A DNA stretch of 64,000 bases from Candidatus Thiodiazotropha sp. (GTDB taxonomy: Bacteria > Pseudomonadota > Gammaproteobacteria > Chromatiales > Chromatiaceae): contig JAIVEQ010000008.1 in the NCBI GenBank assembly GCA_023838465.1, forward strand, positions 27,265 to 91,264, written 5' to 3'. This document shows positions 18,210 through 27,744 of the stretch, in pieces. The translations under genes and the position numbers were made by a program. Every line of letters begins with the position of its first letter. The stretch's first letter is position 1. The notes under the pieces are model-generated. The model saw only the letters and a list, made by a program, of their open reading frames with translations. It searched no databases and was not told the DNA's origin.

Positions 18210-19448
18210 CTATAAAAAATCGAATTTAAAGCCGGTCACATCACTTCCAGGATCAACCAAATCAAGTTGAGCATGTAGAGCTTGTAACTTAGGCATCATT
18301 TCCTGGGACTGGTGTTGACTGGCTTTATATTCATTGGGTGAAAAAGTACGTCGCGCAATGAGTTTACCTATATCGTTATAGAGACTTAATTGCAGCTTTG
18401 GGTAGGGTTGTTGGAAAGCGGCTGTATTGACCATTTCGAGCTGAAGTGACAGGACATTCTCTTTATCAGGATGAGTAGTCAGTGTGCGCTCACTGATTAG
18501 GATCTTATCGGTTGCCCTGCGAATAGGTACATCGCAACCGACAATACGGCATACACTCTGCAGTAGTTGCCTGCCGATATCGTGATGAATGAGGGAATCC
18601 CTTGATTGCCAGATGACCTGGCCACCTAGGGGTAGCAGTAAGATTAAACAACCCATAGCCCAGTAGCGCTTGAAACGACTGGGAGGTGTCTCTTCATACT
18701 GTTTTTCGAAGGTAAAGGGAGCTTCCTCTTCTGACAGAGTATGGGTGGTAGGTTGATCGTCGGTAAGCGATGAGGAGAGGATATCCGGTTCAGATAGGAT
18801 CTCTTCCGATGATGCCTCGTCAATTGACTGATCGGTATCGCTATCAGAGTCCTCGGGACTCTCTGAAGTAGGGGGGAGCTTTTCATGGACCTCGAGCTCG
18901 ATAACTTCAGCCAATTCTCCCTGACTGCTTTTCTCGTTAAGCAGTAGTGAGGCTGAATCCTGATCGAGTAACGCTGACATTTGTGACTCGGTCCCGGCAG
19001 TATAATAGGATGGCTCGGTTTCGAGGCCATCATCCTGTTCCAGGATATATTGGTTGTGGCTGTCAATCTCCGAGGTGTTCTCATCCAACTCCAGGATGGA
19101 ATCCTCCATCAGTTGATGGATGGTCGGATCGTCATCTATCAATGCATCAAGAGACTTTTCAACTTCACTGTCGCTGACCAGGCTAGACTCAATTTCAACA
19201 GTAGCAGAAGCTACCTCCTCAGCGAGATGTTGTGAGTCCACATGATCTGTTTCTCGACGCCTCTCTAGAGACGGAGAACCCTTTTGGTCTGCCATTGTAT
19301 TATCGAAGGCAGTGGGGGATTCCAGTAGGTTTAGCAATGCGTTAAACACGCTGTTGCACTGACAGCAGCGGACTTTTCCCTCAGCGGCCTTTAGTTGTCC
19401 CGGCGTTATGCGGAACAGAGTCAGACAGTGTGGGCACTGGGTAAACAT
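18210..19448 (-). CDS. Zinc-ribbon and DUF3426 domain membrane protein
   Basis: The 412-residue product begins with an MJ0042-type zinc ribbon (CPHCLTLFRITPGQL, then CCQC). A long acidic, low-complexity region rich in Ser, Glu and Asp follows (about 50-265). There is one transmembrane helix (YWAMGCLILLLPLGGQVIW, about 272-290) and a C-terminal DUF3426 domain expected in the periplasm. The family is common in proteobacteria and usually sits next to prmA, as here, but its function is not established. The architecture suggests a cytoplasmic sensor linked across the membrane; that is inference. Confidence 0.85.
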   Translation of the reverse strand: MFTQCPHCLTLFRITPGQLKAAEGKVRCCQCNSVFNALLNLLESPTAFDNTMADQKGSPSLERRRETDHVDSQHLAEEVASATVEIESSLVSDSEVEKSLDALIDDDPTIHQLMEDSILELDENTSEIDSHNQYILEQDDGLETEPSYYTAGTESQMSALLDQDSASLLLNEKSSQGELAEVIELEVHEKLPPTSESPEDSDSDTDQSIDEASSEEILSEPDILSSSLTDDQPTTHTLSEEEAPFTFEKQYEETPPSRFKRYWAMGCLILLLPLGGQVIWQSRDSLIHHDIGRQLLQSVCRIVGCDVPIRRATDKILISERTLTTHPDKENVLSLQLEMVNTAAFQQPYPKLQLSLYNDIGKLIARRTFSPNEYKASQHQSQEMMPKLQALHAQLDLVDPGSDVTGFKFDFL

Positions 19449-19713
19449 AGGTCAGGTTGCTGTCACTTCTCGTGTTTCACTACTTGTAGCCATTTAGCAG
19501 CCCTCTATTTAAGGGGGAAAATGGTTACTGCCTTTGGTTTTTGGGTCTCAAGAAAGGAGAACTCGGACTTCTCCCAATTGGTCACCATTTGGAAACCACG
19601 CTTTCGGATGGTCTCATAAGAGATTACCTCTACGTTAGACTGAAGCCAAACAGCAGGCAACCCTTTTTAGCCGACTATCGACTGCGTTACTGATTCTGAT
19701 GAGCCCAGAATTC

Positions 19714-20631
19714 TCAGTTGAACACTGTTGAAGTATCACTCCCATGGGTGGGGGTCGTCCCGCTGATCAGTATCCACTCCTGACGTTGCTTGGGATTTGT
19801 CAGGCTGGCAAATGATTGATAGCGGGTGGCCACCTCAAGTTGCTGCTCTGCAAGTATACCAGAGAGGGCGAAATGCCCACCTGGAATGATCAGTTGAGCG
19901 AGTGTGGGAGCCAATTGAATCAATGGCCCGGCAAGGATATTTGCTACCAGTAAGTCAAATTGCCGGTCGGGTGTATCGTCCGGCAGGTAGGTCTTTAGGC
20001 GATCCGCCACACCATTCTTTTCGGCATTATTTTTACTGGCCTCTAAAGCTTGCGGGTCATGATCGACTGCGACGACTGAAAGTGCTCCAAGTTTCAGGGC
20101 GGCAATGGCAAGAATGCCGGAGCCACAACCATAGTCGATGAGCGTTTTTCCCTGTAGATCCTGAGCATCGAGCCATTCCAGGCAGAGTGCAGTAGTGGGA
20201 TGGGTGCCAGTACCAAAGGCCAATCCCGGATCGAGTTGAATGACCGCAGCATCCTCATCCGCTTGATCAATAGATTCACCCTCAGGACAGACCCATAGTC
20301 GACGGCCAAAAGACATGGGTTTGAAATGTTCCAGCCAGACACGTTCCCAAATCCGGTCTTCAATGCGTTCCCAATGTAATCTTTGTATGAGACGTTCATC
20401 AAGGGCTGCAGCAAGGGCGCTGCGCAGTGTCAGCGGGTCCTGATGCCCTTCGAACAGGGCAGTCACCCGTGTGTGTTCCCACAGCTGCTCCGATTCAGGT
20501 GGAATTTCCAGGAGAGGCTGGTTGCCAGCATCACCCAGAGTTACTGAGAGTGCACCGAGGTTTTCAAACACCAGCTCCAGCAAGGGAGCTTCAGTTTCGC
20601 TGCTATCGATGGAGAGTTGTAGCCAAGCCAT
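19714..20631 (-). CDS. prmA: Ribosomal protein L11 methyltransferase
   Basis: PrmA trimethylates lysines and the N-terminus of ribosomal protein L11 using S-adenosylmethionine. The 305-residue product has the N-terminal L11-recognition domain (MAWLQLSIDSSETEAPLLE). The methyltransferase core includes LAFGTGTHPTTALCLEWL, DYGCGSGILAIAALKLGA and the NPPY-like LLVANILAGPL. The gene follows accC after 62 bases, the conserved accBC-prmA order. Confidence 0.96.
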   Translation of the reverse strand: MAWLQLSIDSSETEAPLLELVFENLGALSVTLGDAGNQPLLEIPPESEQLWEHTRVTALFEGHQDPLTLRSALAAALDERLIQRLHWERIEDRIWERVWLEHFKPMSFGRRLWVCPEGESIDQADEDAAVIQLDPGLAFGTGTHPTTALCLEWLDAQDLQGKTLIDYGCGSGILAIAALKLGALSVVAVDHDPQALEASKNNAEKNGVADRLKTYLPDDTPDRQFDLLVANILAGPLIQLAPTLAQLIIPGGHFALSGILAEQQLEVATRYQSFASLTNPKQRQEWILISGTTPTHGSDTSTVFN

Positions 20632-20693
20632 GAATAATTTTGAATGAGTTATGTGCGCACGAAGCGCGTATTAATTTACAATTCAAAATGCTA

Positions 20694-22034
20694 TTAAAGT
20701 CCCAGCTTCTTCTCCAAGTAGTGGATGTTTGCACCACCTGCTTTGAAGGCACTATCACGCATGATGTCGAGATGCAGCGGGATGTTTGTCTTGATGCCGC
20801 TGATCACCATCTCCTGCAAGGCAATTCGCATCCGGGCAATGGCTGAATCGCGGGTCTCACCATGGGCGATCAGTTTGCCGATCATGGAGTCGTAATAGGG
20901 GGGGACTCTATAGCCGTTGTAGATGTGGGTGTCGACACGGATACCTGGCCCACCCGGGGTGTGGAGTTGGGTGATGGTGCCGGGACTGGGTAGAAATTTC
21001 TCAGGATCTTCTGCATTGATTCGACATTCGACAGCATGGCCCTGCAGTTTGATCTGATGTTGTTGGTAGCTTAAGGGCTCCCCTGCAGCAATGAGAATCT
21101 GCTCTTTGACGATGTCGACGCCGGTAATCATCTCGGTGACCGGATGCTCTACTTGTACCCGGGTATTCATTTCGATGAAGTAGAACTCCCCATTCTCATA
21201 CAGGAATTCGAAGGTGCCGGCTCCTCGATATCCAATCTGTCGGCAGGCCTCGGCACATCGTTCACCGACATCGCTGCGCTGTTTATCGGTAATGCCTGGA
21301 GCGGGCGCCTCTTCCACCACTTTTTGATGGCGACGTTGCATTGAACAGTCACGTTCACCAAGGTGGATGGCATTGCCGTGGGTATCGGAAAGAACCTGAA
21401 ACTCTACATGGCGTGGATTCGCGAGGAATTTCTCCATATAGACAGTGCCGTTACCAAAGGCAGCTTCAGCTTCGGCTTTTGTCATCGCCACTGCATTCAG
21501 CAGCGTGGCTTCTGTATGTACGACCCGCATACCCCTACCACCGCCGCCGCCAGCAGCCTTTATAATTACCGGATAACCGATCTCATTGCCGAACTCTTTG
21601 GTGCGTTTCGCATTACCGTCGAGTGGTCCATTTGATCCCGGTACTGTGGGGACATTGGCTTTGCGCATGGCTTCAATAGCAGCCACTTTGTCACCCATTA
21701 TGCGAATCGTATCTGCACTGGGGCCAATAAAGATGAAGCCACTATTTTCTACTCGCTCAGCAAAGTCTGCATTCTCTGAGAGAAACCCATATCCGGGGTG
21801 GATAGCAACCGAGTCGGTGACTTCAGCGGCACTGATGATGGCCGGTACATTGAGATAACTCTCACTTGAAGGTGCGGGGCCAATGCATACCGACTCGTCG
21901 GCAAGCAGTACATGTTTCAGGTCGCGATCAGCTTCAGAGTGGACGGCAACAGTTTTAATACCGAGTTCTTTACAGGCACGTTGAATGCGCAGTGCGATCT
22001 CACCACGATTGGCGATTACAATCTTGTCTATCAT
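20694..22034 (-). CDS. accC: Acetyl-CoA carboxylase, biotin carboxylase subunit
   Basis: AccC carboxylates the biotin on AccB with bicarbonate and ATP, the first half of the committed step to fatty acids. The ATG at 22034 gives [20 protein letters not shown], matching the family, at 447 residues; a TTG at 22046 is unlikely. ATP-grasp motifs are visible ([14 protein letters not shown] and the active-site [20 protein letters not shown]). It starts 8 bases downstream of accB and forms an operon with it. Confidence 0.97.
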   Translation of the reverse strand: MIDKIVIANRGEIALRIQRACKELGIKTVAVHSEADRDLKHVLLADESVCIGPAPSSESYLNVPAIISAAEVTDSVAIHPGYGFLSENADFAERVENSGFIFIGPSADTIRIMGDKVAAIEAMRKANVPTVPGSNGPLDGNAKRTKEFGNEIGYPVIIKAAGGGGGRGMRVVHTEATLLNAVAMTKAEAEAAFGNGTVYMEKFLANPRHVEFQVLSDTHGNAIHLGERDCSMQRRHQKVVEEAPAPGITDKQRSDVGERCAEACRQIGYRGAGTFEFLYENGEFYFIEMNTRVQVEHPVTEMITGVDIVKEQILIAAGEPLSYQQHQIKLQGHAVECRINAEDPEKFLPSPGTITQLHTPGGPGIRVDTHIYNGYRVPPYYDSMIGKLIAHGETRDSAIARMRIALQEMVISGIKTNIPLHLDIMRDSAFKAGGANIHYLEKKLGL

Positions 22035-22042
22035 GGTTTCAC

Positions 22043-22504
22043 TCAATCAATGATGAAGAGGGGTTCGTTGTATTCAACAGGCTGGCCATTTTCTACGAGT
22101 ACTTTCTTTACTGTGCCGGCCTTGTCGGATTCTATCTGATTGAGGATCTTCATCGCTTCGATGATGCAGAGGGTGTCACCAGCGGCGACTTGCTGGCCCT
22201 CTTCCACAAATGATTTGCTGCCTGGAGAGGGTGACCGATAGAAGGTACCCACCATGGGTGATTTCACCACATGACCCTCAATCTCATCGGCTGCTTGGGG
22301 CTCCGGTGCGGCGGTAGGAGCGGCGGCAGGTGCAGCAGCCGGCATCATTGCTGCCTGTTGCGCCATATTGGGCATAGCCATGGTGACGGGCATTGAGCTA
22401 TTACGGCTGATCCTTACCGACTCTTCACCTTCGTGGATCTCAATCTCCGCGACGTCAGACTCCTCCAGCAATTCAATCAATTTTTTTACTTTGCGAATAT
22501 CCAT
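22043..22504 (-). CDS. accB: Biotin carboxyl carrier protein of acetyl-CoA carboxylase
   Basis: AccB carries the biotin between the two half-reactions of acetyl-CoA carboxylase. From the ATG at 22504 the product begins [20 protein letters not shown], as in E. coli, and has 153 residues; the frame also offers a TTG at 22513. A Pro/Ala-rich linker (about 50-70) precedes the biotinyl domain, whose target lysine is in [11 protein letters not shown]. The usual second Met of EAMKM is Ile here, a conservative change. It lies between aroQ (20 bases upstream) and accC. Confidence 0.96.
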   Translation of the reverse strand: MDIRKVKKLIELLEESDVAEIEIHEGEESVRISRNSSMPVTMAMPNMAQQAAMMPAAAPAAAPTAAPEPQAADEIEGHVVKSPMVGTFYRSPSPGSKSFVEEGQQVAAGDTLCIIEAMKILNQIESDKAGTVKKVLVENGQPVEYNEPLFIID

Positions 22505-22524
22505 GTTGTTCAATCTCTGAGTAT

Positions 22525-22965
22525 TTATTTGTTGAGCCGCGCGGCGACGGCTTGCAAGGCGAGTTCATATCCCTGTGCACCCAAGCCGGTAATGACACCT
22601 TCGGCTTTATCGGAAAAGAAGGAGTGTTTTCGAAACTCCTCTCTAGCATGCACATTGGAGAGATGGACTTCGATGTAGGGTATGCCGGTGCCGAGTAGGG
22701 CATCCCGCAGGGCAACGCTGGTGTGGGTGAAGGCTGCAGGATTGATAATAATGAATGAGACGTCCGAGTGGTTTGCCTCATGTACCCACGAGAGCAGTTC
22801 ATGTTCCGCGTTGCTTTGGCGGAAATCGATCTCATATCCCAGTTCTTGACCTTGGGTTACAAGTCGTTGACCGATGGTTTCTAGCGTGTCCTGGCCGTAA
22901 TGCTTGGGCTCTCGGGTGCCGAGCAGATTCAGATTCGGGCCATTAAGTACCAGGATGGTTGCCAT
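22525..22965 (-). CDS. aroQ: 3-dehydroquinate dehydratase, type II
   Basis: AroQ dehydrates 3-dehydroquinate to 3-dehydroshikimate in aromatic amino acid synthesis. The ATG at 22965 gives 146 residues starting [20 protein letters not shown], the normal size; an upstream extension to 23058 has no homology. The active tyrosine is in KHYG, and the catalytic region reads [18 protein letters not shown]. It heads the aroQ-accB-accC run, a conserved gammaproteobacterial arrangement. Confidence 0.96.
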   Translation of the reverse strand: MATILVLNGPNLNLLGTREPKHYGQDTLETIGQRLVTQGQELGYEIDFRQSNAEHELLSWVHEANHSDVSFIIINPAAFTHTSVALRDALLGTGIPYIEVHLSNVHAREEFRKHSFFSDKAEGVITGLGAQGYELALQAVAARLNK

Positions 22966-23216
22966 TTTTTGATATTTCCAAGGCAGTGGACAAATGAACA
23001 AGCCCCCGTCTATGCACTGATGTCGTCGATTTTGAGGACATGGAGGGGGGCTGAACAAAGAGTCGTTAGATTCTGCAAGATAAGCGCGGTTTTGTCCAGT
23101 TTCAATGCAGTACTTGCCAAGATCGTTGCAACTTTTCAGTAGCTATCTCGTCATAAAATCCCTTTTATTGGCTGTTTGGCGCCATACGGGTGCCTTATGT
23201 GCTCTGTATTCCGGGC

Positions 23217-25514
23217 CTACTGGATGGCCCTTTTTACATGTGCGGCAAATTCGTTGGCTGCTTTAAAGCCTACCAGGCGAAACCGTTTGCGTTCATTGCC
23301 GTCACGGCCGTAAAAAATGATGGCAGGTGGCCCAGGGAGTCCGAAATGTTTCTGCAACAGCGCCTGGTCCGTCTTATCATTCGCTGTGACGTCAGCCTGT
23401 AGCAGTTGTGTGTCTGAGAGAGAGGCGATCACTTGTGGGTCGGAAAAGGTGTACTTTTCCATCTCTTTGCACGAGACGCACCAGTCGGCGTAGAAGTCCA
23501 GCATGACAGATTTGCCCTGACTGCTGGCAGTGGCAACTTCCCGTTGCAGATCATCGACGCTTTTGATGCGCTTGAATTGTAACTCCTGGTGGCCGCCGGA
23601 GTTACCTGCGATAGCAATACCTCTCAATGGTTGTAGGGTGTCTTTGCTGCCGGATGCGGCGCCAACCAACATCAGGGTGCCGTAGACCAGGAATACGAAG
23701 CCGAGTCCTTTCCACAGTTTTTGCCAGCCGCTTGCTTCTATTTCAAGGTGACGTAATGCCCCCATATAGATAGCGGAGACAATCAGTAGGATGCCCCACA
23801 TCAACAATGCCACATCAGCTGGAATTATCCGCTCAAGCATAATGATGGCTACACCCAATAGGGCGACACCGAATACCGCTTTGACAGCATCCATCCAGCT
23901 ACCTGCTCGCGGTAGTAGTTTACCTGCAGAGGTACCGATGGCGATTACAGGAGTACCCATACCCATACTGAGTGCAAACAGGGCCATACCACCCAGCAGG
24001 GCATCGCCGGTTTGGCCTATATAGATCAATGCCCCGGCCAGTGGTGGTGCAACGCAAGGGCCGACAATCAAGGCGGAGAGAAAGCCCATAATGGCTACGC
24101 CGGTTAGAGATCCCCCTTGCTGTTTATTACTGACATCGGTGAGTTTGCTTTGCAGGCTGCTGGGGAGTTGAAGGTCATAAAAACCAAACATAGACAGGGC
24201 CAGTAAGACAAAAACCAGTGCAAAACTGCTCAGTATCCAGGGGTTCTGGAAATAGGCTTGCAGGTTCTCACCGAACAGTCCGGCAAGAACCCCGGCAATG
24301 GTATAGGTAACCGCCATCGCCAAAACGTAGACGAGCGATAGGATAAAAGCCTTTTGGGTTGTGATCTTATCCCCGTGGCCAGCGATGATGCCGGAGAGGA
24401 TGGGGATCATTGGAAATATGCATGGGGTGAAGGCCAGGCCGAGACCCAGCAGAAAAAAGACACTGAGAATGATAAAAGTGGAACCACCCTTGAGGGTGTT
24501 GGCAATCTCGTCCAGTTCAGAAACGGGTTCGTCAGGTGCTGTGCTGGTTGGGTTGTTAGGCGTGGCTGGGAGCTCCCCGGCTTCCACCTGGGAGATGCCT
24601 GGTAGGGAGAGTGTGTACTGCTTGGTTATCGGTGGGTAACAGACCCCGATCTCTGCACAGCCTTGAAACCTTGCTTCTAAGGTGATCTCCTGGGCATCGG
24701 TTGAACTACGTACTAGCGGTACGGAGAGGTCGATCTCATTGTGGTAGACGGCAACATCACCGATGGTTCCGTCTGGTCGAATTGAGTCTTGCTTGATCTC
24801 AGGCTCAGGCAGTTCAATTGCACCAATGGCAACATCTTGAGCCTCGGGCAAAGTGAGTTGGATCTTATCATGATAGAGGTAGGTACCTTCGGCAATGCTC
24901 CAGTAGAGGCGGAGATGAGTGCCATCCTCTACGGTGGCGGAGAGCCTATAGGCTTCCTCTGGGTCAAGTAACTCGTCTTCTTCTGCGTTGTCAAAGAGCG
25001 GGTTGATCCCTGTGTCGTTAATGACAAGCTTGGGCTCTGCAATCGCTTGGGATTGGATGGTCTCCTGCATAGGTTGCAGTGCCAGGCGGATCTCCTGGGT
25101 GTGCGGTGGGAAACAGATCCCCTGGTCTGCGCAGCCTTGTGAACGGGCCTTGAGCAGAAGGGTTTCCTGGGATCCCTGCATGCGTCGTATCGGAATTTCA
25201 ACATTCGCTGTGTGACGGTATACGGCCACATCACCGAAGAACTCATCATGCTTGATTTTGGCTTCTGATAGAGCTGGCTGGCCCATTTCGATGCCGATAG
25301 CGTCACTATCGAAATGGATCTTGTCCCGATACATATAGTATCCGTCCGCAATCCGCCATTCGATAATTAGTTTGTCACTGCCGTCTGTGCGACCGGAGAT
25401 CTGGAAGGCCTGGTCCGGCATCAACAGTTCTTCTTCGTTCCAGGCAGCCTGGGTTTGGCAAGTGAGCCCTACCAGAATCAATAATATTATTATCAAGCTT
25501 TTGTATTTGTGCAT
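23217..25514 (-). CDS. dsbD: Thiol:disulfide interchange protein DsbD with duplicated alpha domain
   Basis: DsbD carries electrons from cytoplasmic thioredoxin across the inner membrane to periplasmic DsbC and cytochrome c maturation proteins. The 765-residue product is about 200 residues longer than E. coli DsbD. It has a signal peptide (about 1-23) and then two consecutive N-terminal alpha domains, each with its own cysteine pair (QGCADQGICFPP and QGCAEIGVCYPP). The membrane domain follows with cysteines in FTPCIFPMIP and VGPCVAPPLAG. A C-terminal thioredoxin-like domain carries WCVSC. It overlaps cutA by 22 bases. Confidence 0.95.
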   Translation of the reverse strand: MHKYKSLIIILLILVGLTCQTQAAWNEEELLMPDQAFQISGRTDGSDKLIIEWRIADGYYMYRDKIHFDSDAIGIEMGQPALSEAKIKHDEFFGDVAVYRHTANVEIPIRRMQGSQETLLLKARSQGCADQGICFPPHTQEIRLALQPMQETIQSQAIAEPKLVINDTGINPLFDNAEEDELLDPEEAYRLSATVEDGTHLRLYWSIAEGTYLYHDKIQLTLPEAQDVAIGAIELPEPEIKQDSIRPDGTIGDVAVYHNEIDLSVPLVRSSTDAQEITLEARFQGCAEIGVCYPPITKQYTLSLPGISQVEAGELPATPNNPTSTAPDEPVSELDEIANTLKGGSTFIILSVFFLLGLGLAFTPCIFPMIPILSGIIAGHGDKITTQKAFILSLVYVLAMAVTYTIAGVLAGLFGENLQAYFQNPWILSSFALVFVLLALSMFGFYDLQLPSSLQSKLTDVSNKQQGGSLTGVAIMGFLSALIVGPCVAPPLAGALIYIGQTGDALLGGMALFALSMGMGTPVIAIGTSAGKLLPRAGSWMDAVKAVFGVALLGVAIIMLERIIPADVALLMWGILLIVSAIYMGALRHLEIEASGWQKLWKGLGFVFLVYGTLMLVGAASGSKDTLQPLRGIAIAGNSGGHQELQFKRIKSVDDLQREVATASSQGKSVMLDFYADWCVSCKEMEKYTFSDPQVIASLSDTQLLQADVTANDKTDQALLQKHFGLPGPPAIIFYGRDGNERKRFRLVGFKAANEFAAHVKRAIQ

Positions 25515-25822
25515 CTCTCCACCCAGTTGAGGTAGCCATTCAGCCCCTGCTCTACAGGGACTGCGATGATTTCTGGAAGTTCATAGGGATGTTCTGTCCG
25601 GAGTACCGACTCCACATTCTGATACTGTTTTTTAGTTGTCTTGATCAGCAGCAGGATCTCTTCGGATTGCTCCAGTTGCCCTTGCCATTGGTAGATCGAT
25701 GTGACCGGTGTCGTGACATTGACGCAGGCTGCCAGGCCCTTTTCTACCAGTGTCTTGGAGAGAGCGAGTGCTGTCTCCCGGTCAGGTACGGTGCAGAGGA
25801 TCAAGAGGAGTGGTGTCGACAT
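25493..25822 (-). CDS. cutA: Divalent-cation tolerance protein CutA
   Basis: CutA is a small trimeric protein linked to copper tolerance in E. coli; its exact role is unsettled. From the ATG at 25822 it has 109 residues; a GTG at 25837 is possible but unneeded. Family features are CTVPDRETALALSKTLVEKGLAACVN, seen at residues 10-35, and the SIYQWQG and EEILLLIKT stretches. The end overlaps the dsbD start by 22 bases. The cutA-dsbD pair is conserved in gammaproteobacteria, and CutA may act with DsbD on thiol or metal homeostasis. Confidence 0.93.
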   Translation of the reverse strand: MSTPLLLILCTVPDRETALALSKTLVEKGLAACVNVTTPVTSIYQWQGQLEQSEEILLLIKTTKKQYQNVESVLRTEHPYELPEIIAVPVEQGLNGYLNWVERCTNTKA

Positions 25823-25882
25823 TGGCGGAAAATACACTATCCGTATTCAGCTGGCAAAGATTGCCGGTTGGGGATATGGCCT

Positions 25883-25917
25883 AAAAAAAGGCGACCGGTG
25901 ATCCGGCCGCCTTTTTA
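25883..25917 (-). terminator. Rho-independent terminator behind the CsgG-like gene
   Basis: The inverted repeat GGCGACCGG-TGAT-CCGGCCGCC, with one mismatched pair, is flanked by an A run on the left and a T run on the right. It therefore reads as a terminator on either strand. On the minus strand it lies 31 bases downstream of the CsgG-like gene and upstream of cutA, separating the two transcription units. This is one of the two clearest terminators in the window. Confidence 0.85.
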
Positions 25918-25947
25918 GCACAATACAGGTCGGTTTGAGCGGTCAGG

Positions 25948-26796
25948 CTACTGACCGACTTTCAGGCGTCCGCCCTTACCCAGGCCGCCCTTGACGGATT
26001 GGGCCTTGTAGTTTCTCAAAGCACCTACCATCTGATTATAGGAGTCGGCAAAAGCGGCTGTCACGACCTTGCCTTCAGGCGTATTGCTGAAAGCGCCGGC
26101 ACCACCAAATGCACCACCACCGAACAGGCCGCCGAAGAGATTGTAGTCAAAGTTTTTGGCATTACCGACAGCTGCTGAGATTTGGACACCTGAGCGATTG
26201 TCAACCAACAGCAGGGTAGTGGCTGCCTCATTGGATTTCAAGCCACCTGCCAGTGCGCCTGCTACGGACCCGAACAGTCCGCCAACGATTCCTTTAACAC
26301 CACCGGTGCCTTTCGCTGAGAACTGGATACTTGGGTTCATGGTGTAGTCAGCCGCCACCATCTGGCCCTTGCCAAAATTGCTGCCTTGACGCATCTCGCC
26401 GGAATTCATCAGAGCCCGTTCCTGCATCATGTTGTTCATGGCCCTGCCACGCTCCACAACGACGAAGCAGTTGGATTGCTGGATCATCATACGAAGTACT
26501 GGGACAGTCGTACCGAGCGTTGGGTAGCGGTGTCTGTAGGTAGCCCACCAAGGAGCTGACTGGTCCTCGACAACCGCCAACGTGCCAAGGGTTTCATCGC
26601 AAGACTCGAGTGCACTGTTGGCATTTTCAGCGGTTTCGCCTCCAGCTGCTCCGGTAACGGTATTCCCCTTGGAGGCACCCATTTTAGGCATAGTAGCATC
26701 ACAGCCACTCAGGCCGATCACTGCGGCAGCCAGGACGCCGGCAAGTAGAGTGAACCCTGGGGTTCTGTGTTTATCAGTCAGATATGTCATTTTCAT
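25948..26796 (-). CDS. CsgG/HfaB-family-like lipoprotein
   Basis: The product (282 residues from the ATG at 26796) has a signal peptide ending in a lipobox (GLSGC), so it is a predicted lipoprotein. An AAAGGG-AAAGGG site precedes it, and an ATG at 26790 is equally possible. The middle shows the CsgG-like pattern: NCFVVVERGRAMNNMMQERA, then a glycine-rich hydrophobic stretch (GIVGGLFGSVAGALAGGL) and TTLLLVDNRSGVQISAAVGNAK. CsgG proteins form outer-membrane secretion pores for curli; most orphan relatives are uncharacterised. No curli subunit or CsgE/CsgF gene is nearby, so a curli role is not implied. A strong terminator follows. Confidence 0.72.
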   Translation of the reverse strand: MKMTYLTDKHRTPGFTLLAGVLAAAVIGLSGCDATMPKMGASKGNTVTGAAGGETAENANSALESCDETLGTLAVVEDQSAPWWATYRHRYPTLGTTVPVLRMMIQQSNCFVVVERGRAMNNMMQERALMNSGEMRQGSNFGKGQMVAADYTMNPSIQFSAKGTGGVKGIVGGLFGSVAGALAGGLKSNEAATTLLLVDNRSGVQISAAVGNAKNFDYNLFGGLFGGGAFGGAGAFSNTPEGKVVTAAFADSYNQMVGALRNYKAQSVKGGLGKGGRLKVGQ

Positions 26797-27027
26797 CCCT
26801 TTCCCTTTAAATAAATTCAAGTTGAGTGGTGACGTGACATGAGCGCGGTCAATCATTCGCAAATCGTCAACCCTTGATATGAACATGATTGTTCATGAAT
26901 TTCAATCGCTTTGCTACTATCTGAATCCACGGAATCAGGCAGTAGTGAATGCATTGATGTGGATACAGTAGGGACGGTAACAGACCCTAATCTTGTACAC
27001 ATGTATTGTGCAGCGTAAGCTTCCGAG

Positions 27028-27486
27028 ATGAATCCTTTACTCATTTTTTTGCTGTTGTTTGTCGGTATCCCCCTGGTGGAGCTCTATTTTTTAATTAAAG
27101 TGGGTTCACAGATCGGTGTCTTACAGACCGTTTTTCTGACCCTGTTTACTGCCGTTCTTGGAGGCTGGATGGTCCGTTCCCAAGGTTTTGCCACCTTCTC
27201 CAGGGTACGTGAGGCAATGGATCGCAGTGAGGTGCCTGCCTTTGACATGATGGAGGGGGCGGTTTTACTGATTTGTGGCCTCCTATTGTTGTTGCCCGGC
27301 TTTATAACCGATGTAGTGGGCTTTATTTTTCTGGTACCACCATTTAGACGCTGGTTACTGGCTGCAGGTTTACAGAATGGGGGCATCATGAGGCCGGCGC
27401 AGCAGAATTCAGAGCAGCCTCAGAAGAATGAGACCCGTGTTATCGAAGGTGAATTCCAACGTGAGGATGAGAAAGATAGAGGCTAA
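27028..27486 (+). CDS. fxsA: FxsA family membrane protein
   Basis: FxsA is an inner-membrane protein that, when overproduced in E. coli, relieves exclusion of phage T7 by the F plasmid; its normal role is unknown. The 152-residue product has the family's N-terminus (LLLFVGIPLVELYFLIKVG). It also has a second hydrophobic region (AVLLICGLLLLLPGFITDVVG) and a charged cytoplasmic tail. The family often lies a short distance upstream of groESL in gammaproteobacteria; here ppk2 and an FKBP gene intervene. Confidence 0.9.
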   Translation: MNPLLIFLLLFVGIPLVELYFLIKVGSQIGVLQTVFLTLFTAVLGGWMVRSQGFATFSRVREAMDRSEVPAFDMMEGAVLLICGLLLLLPGFITDVVGFIFLVPPFRRWLLAAGLQNGGIMRPAQQNSEQPQKNETRVIEGEFQREDEKDRG

Positions 27487-27515
27487 TGGCCCCGTCCAGA
27501 TATAGAGTAATGCAC

Positions 27516-27541
27516 GTCATCCCGGCGAAGGCCGGGATGAC
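27516..27541. repeat. Perfect REP-like hairpin
   Basis: An 11-bp perfect inverted repeat, GTCATCCCGGC / GCCGGGATGAC, with a GAAG loop lies 30 bases after fxsA. The same core (ATCCCG...CGGGATGAC) appears at 8486-8508. It fits the class of dispersed intergenic REP-type palindromes common in proteobacteria. It may stabilise the fxsA mRNA 3' end or stop converging transcripts, since ppk2 runs toward it from the other side. Confidence 0.7.
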
Positions 27542-27581
27542 GCGGGATTCAACAGTTGTCAGTTTCTGGATAAAGGCTGAC

Positions 27582-27744
27582 AGGAGCCTGTCAGACTTAG
27601 GATGAATCTACTGCGGAAAAGCCATTTTGGCCAGATTTCCCGATTAAATTCGTTAAATAGGCTCACTATTCGCCTCATTTAATCGAAAAAGCTGACTCAA
27701 AATAGCTTTCCCTCGCTACGAACACCTAAGTCCGACAGACTCCT
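27582..27744. mobile_element. 163-bp MITE-like palindromic element
   Basis: Terminal inverted repeats of 20 bp (AGGAGCCTGTCAGACTTAGG at the left; the right end is its complement with two mismatches) bound a 163-bp non-coding stretch. Inside is a nested inverted pair, CGATTAAAT (about 27640) and ATTTAATCG (about 27678). Between the two, GGAAAAGCCATTTTGGC is mirrored by CAAAATAGCTTTCC. The whole segment could fold into one long hairpin. No transposase is encoded, so it is best described as a MITE-like non-autonomous element. The right repeat contains the stop codon of ppk2. Confidence 0.68.

Noticed and set aside
20636..20693. Possible repeat shared with 63630-63660 (TTTTGAATG...AGTTATG)
   Set aside because: The resemblance is short, gapped and AT-rich, so it may be chance.
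27084..27389. Minus-strand frame opposite fxsA
   Set aside because: It overlaps fully with the recognised FxsA protein and has no ribosome site or family pattern.
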